Notes under the pieces: generated by a model
The model's input: the letters and a program-made list of their open reading frames with translations, nothing else
The model's database searches: none
What the model was told of the DNA's origin: nothing
Program-made: the position numbers and the translations under genes
Assembly: GCA_004123355.1 (NCBI GenBank)
Contig: SCHM01000001.1
Span: forward strand, 744,001-808,000
DNA length: 64,000 bases
Reading direction: 5' to 3'
Source: Amphirosellinia nigrospora
Taxonomy: Eukaryota > Ascomycota > Sordariomycetes > Xylariales > Xylariaceae
In this document: piece by piece, positions 12,087-22,700 of the stretch
Layout of the letters: every line of letters starts with the position of its first letter
How positions within the stretch are numbered: position 1 is the stretch's first letter

Positions 12087-13281
12087 TCAACGAAAAGTCT
12101 CTCCGGAGAGCTCACTAACTATCGTATCCCGTTGTCCCCTCTGAGAGGCGGTGGCCGCGAGCTCATGAAGTGCCGCCCCGCCCGACTCCCTAGGTATTTG
12201 CTGGCCGTCAATCTCAACCTTCTCATTCGCGCTCCCCAGATTTGGAGACATATTATCCTCATATGCATTAATATTAGTATTTATCGGCGACGAGACGATT
12301 CCTCCTTGGTGTTTTCTCCTCCTTTTGTAAAAAGCCCAAGTAGCTGTTAGTATGAACGCAAGCCCGCCCAGTATAATGCCAACCGCGATGCCAGCCTCGG
12401 CGCCGGGGCTGAGATGGTTCCTCGAAATAGAGTCCGCGGACGGGATCTGTGAGGGCGAGTTACTAGGCGCCAGGGACACACTATTGCCATCTGCCGACGC
12501 CGACGCTGACGCTGGAGTTGTGGTAGGACTTGCGGTAGGACTTGCGGTAGTAGTCGTAGAAGATAGGGGCGCCACGATGCGGAAGGGATCGCTCTGCGAG
12601 AGCACCCAGCTCGTCGCGATGATGGTCTCGAGGAGCAGGACGTAGTCGAAGTCTATCTCGGACGCTGGTGTGAAGTCACCTGGTATCGGCCAGAAGTACG
12701 AGATCTCGGTCGCGGACGGGCATGGCGCGTCTGGAATATATGACCAGTAGACGGGCTCTTGGTTCGCCCGTCCGGAGAACGGGACCGTTGTGTTTTCTAT
12801 CAATAGATTAGGGTTAGGGTTGGGTAAGTATATAAATGCTCAGGTGTGTAGGTTGATTTTTTTATAGACTAGAGTTTTCCGAACAAGGCAGAACAGAAAG
12901 GAGATAAATTCGTGGGAAATCTATCAAAAGCAAACCTGAGGTAATCCTACCAGGCCGAAGACTAAAGTGATAGCTATTGAATGCCCCGAAACGAAATACA
13001 ACTGAATAAATCATAGAAACAAAATCATTCATACACTCCAACTTACTCAAAACATTGTAAACGAAGCTATCATTCCGATACGCGGAGAGGATGAGGTTAA
13101 ACGTCGTATTCAACGACGAAGGACGACCCGCCTCGGGCACGACGCCAGCATACCATCGAATCGGCGCCGTGTCGCCGGGCATGAAGACAGAAGTCGTCAC
13201 GGGGTCGAAGAAAGGGGTATCTAGGGAGTTGAAGTACTCGACGCACTCTGTATTATTGGGGCTTTTATTGCTGCTCATCAT
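12087..13281 (-). CDS. Single-pass membrane protein with glycosylated ectodomain
   Basis: A type I-like architecture common in filamentous ascomycetes. There is an extracellular half with several N-X-S/T sites, a Ser/Thr/Ala/Pro-rich stalk (TTTTASPTASPTTTPASASA), one membrane helix (AGIAVGIILGGLAFILTATWAFY) followed by the basic stop-transfer KRRRK, and a ~65-residue cytosolic tail. Exon 1, complement(13047..13281), and exon 2, complement(12087..12796), join across a 250-nt intron with GTAAGT and GATAG ends to give 314 residues in frame. The ATG used may be internal: the frame stays open upstream through SSFYPLLLHAIPNLDCRG to an acceptor-like TTACAG near 13345, so a signal-peptide exon is probably missing. 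No enzymatic domain is recognised; a stress or wall sensor role is only a guess. Confidence 0.7.
12808..12821 (+). repeat. Short telomere-type TTAGGG repeat inside an intron
   Basis: The + strand reads ttagggttagggtt within the intron of the membrane-protein gene. TTAGGG is the telomere unit of most filamentous ascomycetes. Two units are too few to call an interstitial telomere. Confidence 0.5.
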
Positions 13282-14264
13282 ACCACGGCAGTCGAGGTTT
13301 GGAATAGCATGGAGTAAAAGGGGGTAGAAAGACGATTGGGAAACGACTCTGTAATAACAACCGCCCCGGACTAGAAGATGCTTCGATTGTTTTTAAGCTA
13401 AGGAGAATTGCGTACGGATGGATAAAAAGAAGTGAATTTAACACTGATACTCTGACTATAACTCGTGTCCTCTTGAGACCCTCGCTAGGGGATAGGTCAG
13501 TGCGCTGGGTAGGTGAATCAAAATATACGAGCCGCCAGTAGCATGTAAACAACAAAGAAGATAAAGTGCTGTACAGACATACCGAGAATTAGAGGAATAA
13601 AAACGTAAGCATACCTACCTACTCCTATATACAAGATTCGACAGACCCGTTTCCTAGCCCCTATGCAACTGTACATGTCACAACAGACACAACAAATCTT
13701 CCAGTAAATAGATTCAGGAGGTGAGCACCTAAAAGGCACCGAAAACGGACGGGTTGTATTGTCGTTCTCAGTGTGCCGTGCTGTGCCCCTGACGAAACGA
13801 AACCAACGGACGAATCAGATCCCGGTTAGAAGATGCAGCTTGCGCCAACACTACTACTAGTCATATTAGCTGTTAGCATAACCTTTCTTTTTCTCGAAAG
13901 AGGTAGTAGTCTGTTATCTATATGTCTCTGCTGGTAGCCCTTGGAATTTAATAATGGTCTCAAAAGTTCGTGGTCTAGCGAAGTATAGTCCAGGAAAGAT
14001 ATTTTGATTAATTCCTTGAAAGACCGAGCTAAAAAATAAGTTATTGAATAAGCCAGTGAATTTATCATTTCGCCGTTCGCCTTGCGCCATAGCAATGCAT
14101 CTAAAAGTCATCAGGACTCTAGCCCTATCTTAAGCTTGTATTGAACAGAATAAAGCAAGCCAACAGAAAAAGCAATGCACCTTGGTAAATGCCGTATTGG
14201 ACACTCATAACATCGTCCAGTCCCATCAAGCCCGTACCTTGCGCCCAGCTACGAAATGCAAAGT
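13282..14264. other. Intergenic, upstream of membrane protein and downstream of RAD54
   Basis: About 1 kb between two minus-strand genes. It probably contains the missing 5' exon of the membrane-protein gene and the RAD54 3' UTR. Open frames at 13826-14111 resemble no family known to me. Confidence 0.5.
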
Positions 14265-16750
14265 TTAATGCGAAATATACTGGAACACAGCCGAAACTTC
14301 TTTCTCGCTACACTCTTGCCGTAGCAAGAGATCCTGAATGTTGGTAAGTCCTTCGTTCGCGAAATGATTCCAGGTACTGGTATCACCGTATAGCATAGCG
14401 GCCGCTTTGATGAACTGGCGGGCTGCATCCGGCTTACAACGCTTACACTTGAAGGTGTCGTGTGTGTCCGAGCGGGTATTGGGGCGGTACTGGAAGAGCT
14501 CGCGCAAGCTGTCGAGCGAAAAGTGGCGCTCCACGTCTTCAGCAGAGTCGACAACGCAACTAGATAGAGACTGCTTGTGAGACTGTCGTTGGAAGATCTT
14601 CTCCTCGATTGTGCCTGTTGCGATGAAGCGGTATACGAAGCAATCTTTCTTTTGGCCGTCACGCCACACACGCGCCAGCGCCTGCTGATCCGCGGCTGGA
14701 TTCCAGTCTGGATCAAACAGCACCAGCCGATTCGCGCCAATCAGATTTAGACCGCAGCCACCAGCTTTGCTCGACAGTAGGAAAACAAATTCACTACCTT
14801 CGGGGTCGTTGAACTTGTCAACTAGCTTCTGCCGCTTGGCCACGGCCATCGTACCGTCGAGCCGAAACGAGCCGTACCCGCGGTGGCGGCAGAGCTTCTC
14901 AAATAGGTCGAGGGTTTGTGTGTAATTACTGATTAATACAATTTTATCATTCGTATCTTGCCGGATGCGTGCAAGCATACGGTCGAGCACCTGCATCTTC
15001 CCTGAATACCAAGGCTTAACATCACGGTCGCGACCTCGGGCATCTTTTGGCACGTAGTCCTCGGGCCAATACTGTTCGCTTCCGGGGAGATCTTCGGCGA
15101 GATTTAGAAGATCTGGGTGGTTACAGAGTTTCTTCAACAATCCAATGGCTTTCAGCGGCTGACTTCCCTTGCCACGCAACAAAGCTTGAATATCCGGACT
15201 CTTGATGAAGTAATTGTATAGATCCAATTGAAAGTCGGCTAGGTTGCAGAACACAACATGTTCGTATTTGACGGGAGATACTTGGACAAGATGTCGTTGG
15301 TTCGTCGAATGATGAATTTATTAACCATACCAAGAAGCTCCACCAGGCATTCATCACCCTTTTGACGGTCTTTCTCCGTGGCATCAGCGTCTCGGCCTCG
15401 GAGAATCGGTATCTCATACCGTTTTCGGAATTCGAGCCGTGAGCCAAGAAGGCCGGGATTTGCGAAGCTGATGAGCGCAAAGTATTCCGAGAGATCGTTC
15501 TGAATGGGCGTGCCGGAAAGAATGACGCGTCTAGTAACGTTTAAACTGTTGAGAGCTGTAAATGTTTGACTGTCTCCATTCTTTAAACGATGGCCCTCAT
15601 CACATAGCATTAGACCAATTTTCGTGTTCTTTAACTCCTCCACGTTTAATCGTAAGGTCTCATAAGAGACGATGATGACGGGGCGCGTTACAGCGCGACC
15701 GGTTGAGATAGCCCATTGCCGGAGCTGTCTGGTCAACTCCTCCTTCGTCGCCTTACCGTCAATAGCGAAAGGAGTGATGGCGTCCGCTCCCAACCATTTA
15801 GTCAACTCGTTGGCCCAGTTGCGGACTAAACTGGAGGGACAAGCAACAATGGCTTTCTGGATGGTGGTCTTGCCGGCATCGGGTGACTGTTTCAGCAGGG
15901 TCCAGAGAAGTGTAATGCACTGTAGTGTCTTTCCAAGGCCCATTTCATCGGCCATGATGCAGCCATTGGCATTCTCATCTATCATGCCTGTCACACATCT
16001 GTACATGAATTTGACACCCTCGATCTGGTGAGGTCGCAGAACCTTGGCCAGTCTCGGATCGATCACGACGGGAACCCTGGGATGCTCTCCTGCAACCTTC
16101 TTCCTAATACCGAGAATCTCAGCTAGACTTTTATGGACGAGAGGTGCGTCCAGCTTCGTGCTCAGCACTTCTTCCATCTCGGCCTCGGCCAACTTGACAG
16201 CATCTTTCGGCTTATCATCGACTGTTGGATCGTGAAGTACAATAGCAAACTCCCCGCTGGGGTCGTGCAAGGGCTTCGCAACAAAGACGGCACCTTGTCG
16301 TAGACCCAGGGTAGGAGGAGGGCGGTTGGGGTTGTAGCCGGCGGCATTCTTGTTGATCAATGGTACAGCAAAGGCTTTCCTAAAGACCTTCTCTTTCTCC
16401 TTGGCCTGGAATACAGGGAACCGGTTGACGTCTCTGTTGGCGAGCGCCAAGCGGTCAGCATTGGTGTACGGTTTGTCAGGTGAGTCGTCTCCGCCGCCAT
16501 CGGCGCCCTTGTAGTCGACCTTTCTCCGCTTCCGAGCCGGGCGATCGGTCGCTTGCGTCCTCGTGGCAGAGCCGGGGCATTTGAATGGCTTGTGCAGCTG
16601 GTCGACCGACTTTTGGGAAACAAGACGTTTGCCAGGCGTTGAGTATGGCTTTGGCTTGGCCACCGGCGTGGCGGGTGTTGCCCTACGCAATTAGTCAGAA
16701 TTATATACATTGCCGACATGTTATCTTAATTTGGATGTTTGTTACATACA
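14265..16750 (-). CDS. RAD54: RAD54, SNF2-family recombinational repair translocase (one frameshift)
   Basis: RAD54 is a Swi2/Snf2 DNA translocase that partners Rad51 in homologous recombination. Visible motifs in order are the N-terminal KPFKCPGSATR, motif I MADEMGLGKTLQCITLLW, motif II CDEGHRLKN, motif III SGTPIQNDL, motif IV IVLISNYTQTLDLFE, motif V SSKAGGCGLNLIGANRL and motif VI QALARVWRDGQKKDCFVYR. The end is ...VSAVFQYISH at 14265. Near 15262 the frame shifts between LSKYLP and VKYEHVVFCNL; one missing base in a CCC run explains it. The frame reaches about 16690 without an ATG. An acceptor-like TTGCGTAG there and a donor-like GTATGT near 16740 suggest a short first exon, and splicing them would place ATG across the junction. 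The true start is unsettled. Confidence 0.94.
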
Positions 16751-17795
16751 TTGATGAGAGCTTGTACTGCGGGATGTACAATGATTTGACGATGAGAGAC
16801 AAGTAAGGAGAAGGGAAAAAGGTTACAAGCAGCTTGCTGAGCAAAGTCTTGGATGTCTAATTCCAAGTGGCGAATTACCTACCGCTACCTATTGGCTGCC
16901 TTCTGAAGCATTGTTGACTTTGGGAAAGCGGGAAGCGGGAAGCGCGGATAGCTGGAAAGCGCGTTGACGCGACTAGGTGGGGTCAAGCTGCCTAAAGTGG
17001 CTATTTAGAGGCAATATAAGTGGGGGGTTGACACCAAGTCACATGACTAACGCCTTCTGCGGCAGACTGGGTTCCTCCCTCTATGTTAATCCTTTTCTGA
17101 TTTTACTACCCTACATCATTTAACAAGGCCAGTTTTAAAAAACAAAAACCAAAAAAGGGCGCTCATCAATTTTTAAATATCTCTGTGCTTTCACAGGTAC
17201 CTAAAAGAGTTCTCGAAGCTCACAAGAGCTTACCAGCAGCTCCACCCAACCGTGGGAAACCCCTCTTGTCCTTATCTCACTAAGATGCTTGGATCGATCT
17301 AGTTACCTTAAGGAGGGGTTGCACATGCCGAGCCCTTGGATGAGAGTCAGGTGCGGCGCAAGGAACCTAGGTAGGGCGTGGATTAATTCTTGGTGTAAGC
17401 ATTTATGTGACTGTGAACGTTGATATATCTCATCCATTATATTATCTACCTTCTTAAGCACTTTATGCACCTCGTGCCACTCTACATCTAACTATAAGTA
17501 TCTACATCTACATGCAACCGGCGCCAGCAGAATCGAATCCCACCCTAAGCACATGATCCTTGATGCTTATTTCCCTCATAGCGCCTGTGTGACGGCCTGG
17601 GAATGCTTACTTAAGGTTGGTGATACGTGATACAATGCGTCGATGCTGCTGACGACTTGGCGGATTGAGCACATCACCCCAATCTCCAATAACATTTAAA
17701 GCACACAATATCTTGTCAATAACAAAGAAAGAAAAAAGAGAAGAACATACAATACGATTCTAGCCTCATCCTAATCTTTTATTCCCCAATTGACA
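16751..17795. other. Divergent promoter region of RAD54 and the mitochondrial carrier
   Basis: About 1 kb between head-to-head genes. A low-complexity A-rich stretch (aaaaaacaaaaaccaaaaaa) lies near 17138-17157. No coding sequence or RNA gene recognised. Confidence 0.5.
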
Positions 17796-18794
17796 ATGAC
17801 CCCCGACTTCTGGGCCGGCTACATCAGCGGAGCCGTGGGCATCATCGTCGGCAATCCCCTGGATGTGAAGAAAGTGCAGCTCCAAGCTGCACAATATCCA
17901 TCCTCACAAAAATATTTCCCTCTAAAATCTTCCCTACTAGCTGGGGCTGCTGCTCCCATATTAGCCTACGGTCCACTTAATGGTATCCTCTTCGAAGCTC
18001 GCGATAAAACTGAGGAGGCCCTCAACTACGTTCTCCAGCCCTCCGCCTTTCCTAAGCATAACAATATTTCGAGTCCGAATGCCGGCAGTAGTAATACGAT
18101 AGGCTCCAACCTCTGGACAACCTGGCTTGCAGGGGCAGTTGGTGGTCTGGCAATCTGGATTGTCAGCACACCAGCAGAACTAATAAAAACCAAGACCCAG
18201 CTGGTTACTTCCCCTACAGGGGGGATAGCTTACATGACCTCGAATCAAACCCCATTGTCAAGCTGGGAGATAACCCGCGCAATATTCCGCAAGGAGGGAA
18301 CGCGCGGGCTCTACTGTGGAGGCACAGTGACTGCGCTGCGAGACACCATCGGCTACGGGTTCTACTTTTGGGCGTATGAGCTCTGTGACCGTATAATGAC
18401 CGCTCAACTCACTTCTTGGTCTGCTGTCACGGGCGACGGCAACAATAACAGAAATCATGCAGAGTTGATGCGGGAGACAGCCAAGGTTTTGTTGTGTGGT
18501 GGCATAGCAGGCGTCGTGAGCTGGGGCAGTATCTACCCTCTTGACGTGGTAAAGACACGCATACAAGGCCAGATATCTCTCGATCAGACTACAACGCCAC
18601 TCCTAGGCTCCGAAAAAAGGAAAGGGCCCATACGTATTTTTAAAGATATCTATAGAGAGAAGGGGATGCGGGTGTTCTTTCAAGGGCTGGGGTGGTGTAG
18701 TGTAAGGGCCTTCTTGGTCAACGCAGTGCAATGGGGTGTATACGAGTTGGTCATGTCTCAAATATCTCAGTCGAAACATGATAGAGGGAAATAA
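17796..18794 (+). CDS. Mitochondrial carrier family (SLC25) transporter
   Basis: An intact, intronless 332-residue inner-membrane carrier with the threefold repeat of the family. Signature motifs are NPLDVKK (about residue 20), TPAELIK (about 125) and YPLDVVKTRIQ (about 247), each at the end of an odd-numbered helix. Glycine-rich helix segments such as WLAGAVGGLAIWIVS and LLCGGIAGVVSWGS fit six transmembrane helices. The ATG at 17796 is the first in frame. The general pattern resembles amino-acid or carnitine-type carriers, but the contact residues are not diagnostic enough for me to name a substrate. It is divergent from RAD54, with no functional link implied. Confidence 0.9.
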   Translation: MTPDFWAGYISGAVGIIVGNPLDVKKVQLQAAQYPSSQKYFPLKSSLLAGAAAPILAYGPLNGILFEARDKTEEALNYVLQPSAFPKHNNISSPNAGSSNTIGSNLWTTWLAGAVGGLAIWIVSTPAELIKTKTQLVTSPTGGIAYMTSNQTPLSSWEITRAIFRKEGTRGLYCGGTVTALRDTIGYGFYFWAYELCDRIMTAQLTSWSAVTGDGNNNRNHAELMRETAKVLLCGGIAGVVSWGSIYPLDVVKTRIQGQISLDQTTTPLLGSEKRKGPIRIFKDIYREKGMRVFFQGLGWCSVRAFLVNAVQWGVYELVMSQISQSKHDRGK

Positions 18795-19217
18795 TTGCAT
18801 TTTTGATTAGAAATCTTCGCGCGTTTATTAGAATGAAGAAGTTTGAGCAGATTATTGTACATTGTTCCTCCAACCCGTGGAGAAGTATACTGCATTTAGC
18901 AGGCCATGCCTTCACTTGTGTCTCCCAGCGTCTGGAGAGGAAATGTGAAAGACCGGCCTTGGACGCCACTATAAACTACAGGCCCATGTGTTGGGAATAT
19001 TGCTTCGGCAATGCTATCGCCATCTTCGTGCATCGCTCGTGCTGCCTCGCTGGGAGGTCTGGGGACAAAGATGCTCTGGGCCGTGTATAGAGTCTGATGT
19101 AACTTTCAGAAGTACAGAGACTTTTGCGTAACGATGCCAGTCATTTTATATCCTTAAGAGAGACTTCGACGAGGGTCCTGATACCACACTGCCCAGGGTG
19201 ATGGCAATCGTGGCGAT
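18795..19217. other. Intergenic, convergent
   Basis: About 0.4 kb between the carrier and the coiled-coil gene; presumably both 3' UTRs. Nothing else seen. Confidence 0.5.
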
Positions 19218-20799
19218 CTACGAGCCTGAAGAGCTTGGCGCATGGTAAAAGGGCGCGTGTGGTTCCGTGGAACTCTCACTCGACGTGCCGGTTAACTTGT
19301 TCAAGATCTTGGACACACTCTTCGATACCTTGACACAGTTTTCCACAAGATCCGGTCTTGTACGAATGGGGATAGTGTCAAGTGATGGTTCACTGCTTCA
19401 ATCTGTTGCTGGGCCTCCTACGCATTGCTGGTTAGCTGGGGAGATTATAGTTATACCCGACACAAAGGAGCAAAGTAGGACCTGGTAGCACTAGGAGAGG
19501 ATAGAAATAAGAGTTTTTTTTTTACCTCCAAGTTAGGCTTGATGTTGGAGAGCTTAGATAACTCCAGTTTCGCCACTGAGAGTCTTGCAAGGAGCTCCAA
19601 TTCCGACTTTTCGGCTTTCAGCTGGCTGGCCTCCATGGTGGCGAGGCGCTGCCATAGGATCTCTCTCTCGTTAATGAGCTCGTCCATGAGGCTCTTACAG
19701 TCGGCTTGGGACTTGACCTTCTCTTGTTTGGCTTTTTCACAGGCCTTTTTCGCAGTGTCGCGGGCTGTTGTCACGGTGTCAATGATTGCTTGTAGAATCT
19801 CCGTGTTCTTGTGTGCCTTGGCAATTTTGGCAATGAGCTCTGTCTCTTTTTCTTTGTACGTGTTCTTGTCATGTTCGGGCTTGGCGATTTGGCTCTGAAG
19901 GATGGCTCTGCTCTCTTCTGACTCTCGAAGTTGCGACTGAAGCCCGGAAATTTGATCTTGGGCTTTCGATAGCTGAGTTTCAGTGGCCGTAAGCTTGGAT
20001 TCCAATGCCGGGATTCCTGCACACTTCGTCTTATACGATTCTAGGTCGGCGGCAAGCACCTCCTTCGCAGCAATAGCGTCGCGGAAGTCCAAATTTATAT
20101 CCCAAGCGAGCGCTGTATTTGCGCGAACTTGTCGCCGGCCATTTATATTTGTCCTCAGTCTGGCAAGCTCGACCTTGTATTTCTTCACCTTGTCCTCTTC
20201 GATCGCCAACTCTTCGCGGAGCCGTGTGTTAGCCCGTTTAGCCTGACGTTTTCTAACTGGGCGCGCTCCAACTCGTCTCCCGGGTCCTCTTGCTGCTAAG
20301 CGATCTTCTAGCTGTTCAATCATGTCACCAAGCTTCGACTTTTCGTCGAGCAGAGTCTGTACTCGCAGTGCACAAGCTGACTTGACATTGCTTAGTGCAG
20401 TCTTTTGCTTTGAGACTTCAGCGTGCAGAGCCGCGATTTCAGCCTCTTCCTCCGATCGAAGGGTTTCATCAAGTCCCCGCGGGGTTGCGAATCCACGGTT
20501 AGCCTCACTACCCAGAGAGATAAGTTGTCTCTTCTTGGGCAAGGGCGGTGTCATGGTAGCCTCAGATGTTGGCTTTCGCTTCGCTGGGGTTGATTTTGAA
20601 GCCATGCTGTCACTGCTATCGTCGTCAAGCACAAGGGGATTCAAGCTGATACCAAGAGTTTTCTTTACGTTTGACGTTGTTGGCAGGAGTTCGTCAAAGG
20701 ATGATTTCTTACCCTACAAAAATCAAAAAGAGTGAATGAAGGAGTTCAGGTTGCAAGTACCTCGGGGTCCATTGTTGGATTAGCAGGTTGAGAGACCAT
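19218..20799 (-). CDS. Coiled-coil protein of unknown function
   Basis: Exon 1, complement(20761..20799), encodes MVSQPANPTMDPE and an intron, complement(20714..20760), follows. Exon 2 starts GKKSSFDELLPTTSNVKK and runs to about 19530. A basic, Ser/Pro/Thr-rich N-terminus (TPAKRKPTSEATMTPPLPKKR, NLS-like) precedes an almost continuous coiled coil from about residue 95 to the end of exon 2. A basic patch (RPVRKRQAKR) interrupts it. At 19528 a GTAAAA donor follows NLE, and an acceptor near 19420 leads into EAQQQIEAVNHHLT, which keeps the coiled coil. A further one-base loss would extend to a stop at 19218 (NCVKVSKSVSKILNKLTG); without it the protein ends earlier, near 19310. A nuclear or chromosome-associated structural role is possible, but I recognise no family. 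Confidence 0.65.
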
Positions 20800-22700
20800 T
20801 GTATCGTGGGGACTACCGGAAGCAGTAAGTAGGGGTTGGGCTGGTTATCCCGCTTCCTCGAAGAGAACGATCACTGACAGGTGCACCAAGTAGGTGAATG
20901 AAGAACCGAGAAGGAAGGGAGGGCTACTCGTGGGGCCTTCCGCGCAGCCAGTCTCGGCGCATGATAAATCTCGGCGCATGAATAAAAAAAAAGAATACTG
21001 GCCAGACTTGAGATTGATGTTCCGCAGCCCAAAAAAAGACCCTCAACCCACTTCAGCAATGGCATAAGCGGTGCGTAACTTGGTTTCTGTTGAGTTACTC
21101 AACCGAAACATATAATGAATCTCATAACTGGTTGCAAAATGATGAGACAGGCTGGGTTTACGAGGTAAAATAGGAGATAATCTTCAACCGTTAGCTTTAG
21201 GTAAGAATCTAATCCGGTTAAAAGAAGGTAACTATACAACTTGCTAAGATCAGAACCAAGAAATAGGTGCCCATCGAGATATCCGAGTGAATATGAAGGG
21301 AAAGACAACTGAGTTGACAATTACTGGTAAATGGATGCTGGGAAAAATCTATCTCATTTGGATTGTGGAAAACTAAGAAAAGAACAAGAAGGCTTGCACT
21401 TTTACGTGGTCTGAAAACTGTTGCTAGGAAAGGAAATTAAAGCAAATTTCTGTTTGCTGCTTAGTTATAGACAGGTAGAAAAAGAGTGAGGGAAACCTAA
21501 AATAAAATATAAACATCAAAAAAAATAAACAAGCACGGACATATTACCTCGATTTCCCGGGATAGATAGAACTACTCAAAGATACCTGGCTAGGGATTAT
21601 CTGTCATACGGAACAGCCACAGGACATAGCTACAGAAGCCACATAGAGTCTTGGAGAGTTCTAGAGTCCGATTTCACTATCATTACCGTAAGCTGAGACA
21701 CAGGCATGGTGGCAGAATAGTATTGGTGACCTCTCTCGAGGAGTCATACCCTCAGAGGCCTGCGAGGAGGAAAAACTCGTCTATTAGTTGAGGGCATGGG
21801 CGGGGTTACATTGAAGTCAAAATTAGGAAACTAGAGCCCCTGGAGACCTTGATGAGATTATTAGTTGAATCGGACTACATTTTCCAAGCACTTAAAGAAT
21901 TATTTTCTCAGAACAATGATATTTAGAAGGGGTAAAGCAACCTGTCATAAAAAACCTTGTAAGGATTAAATTGAAGCGACGGCAGTATCTGATTTGGACA
22001 GACGAGGACTTGGTAGGTAAATATTACCTACCTACGAACCATGATAAGTGATATGCTAACTCTGTGTCAGCAAAAGGGCACACTCAGCAGACTTGATGGA
22101 CAAGCGGCGGCGATACACTTCATTCTCATATCGTGTCTCTCAACTCAAGTGCATTCAGATGCTAGGCTGCGCATGACTTAGGCGGCAGTGACCCCTGTTG
22201 GCTGGATGAAATATGCTGTGATGTGATGTCGGCCTCCAATGACATCTGAACTCTTCTGTAAGGTATAGTCACGCTGTAGTACCTAATGCATGATTGAATA
22301 GGTACTATTACTATATGTCATGACATGGAGAAATCGGTATAATCAGGTAAAAGCGTCTCCTGAAGCCGATCGTCTCGAAGTAAAGCGTATCCGATGATTT
22401 GGATCAGTACGGTGTAGATACCGTATTACACTGTACCAGCTCTAGATCCTACTCCGATAGCATTTTAAAGGGGTATTTGCATATGTCGGGTCTATTGTAG
22501 AGGGGCACCGCAGTGACGTATGCCTCGGCCGACAGCCGTCTTTGAAAGCTTACATTTAGTGACTATTGGCCAAAAACCTCAACACGGTCTTCATCTCGTT
22601 TAGCGAAGCGAGGGACCTATGCTGCCGAGAGTATACTGCCCTCGGTAAAGGCTGCCACTGTGTTTCGGTCTTCAAGTTCTGCCGGACTTCACATCCAGCC
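20800..22700. other. Divergent intergenic region
   Basis: About 1.9 kb between head-to-head genes, AT-leaning with short A-runs near 21510-21530 and a TAGGTA/TACCTA pair near 22013-22035. No gene, RNA or mobile element recognised. Confidence 0.5.

Noticed and set aside
13826-14111. Overlapping minus-strand ORFs between RAD54 and the membrane protein
   Set aside because: Neither translation resembles a domain; two overlapping frames of similar length suggest chance in the RAD54 3' flank.
17270-17400. Possible structured RNA upstream of the carrier
   Set aside because: Some GC-rich segments pair weakly but I could match no 5S, snRNA or tRNA consensus.
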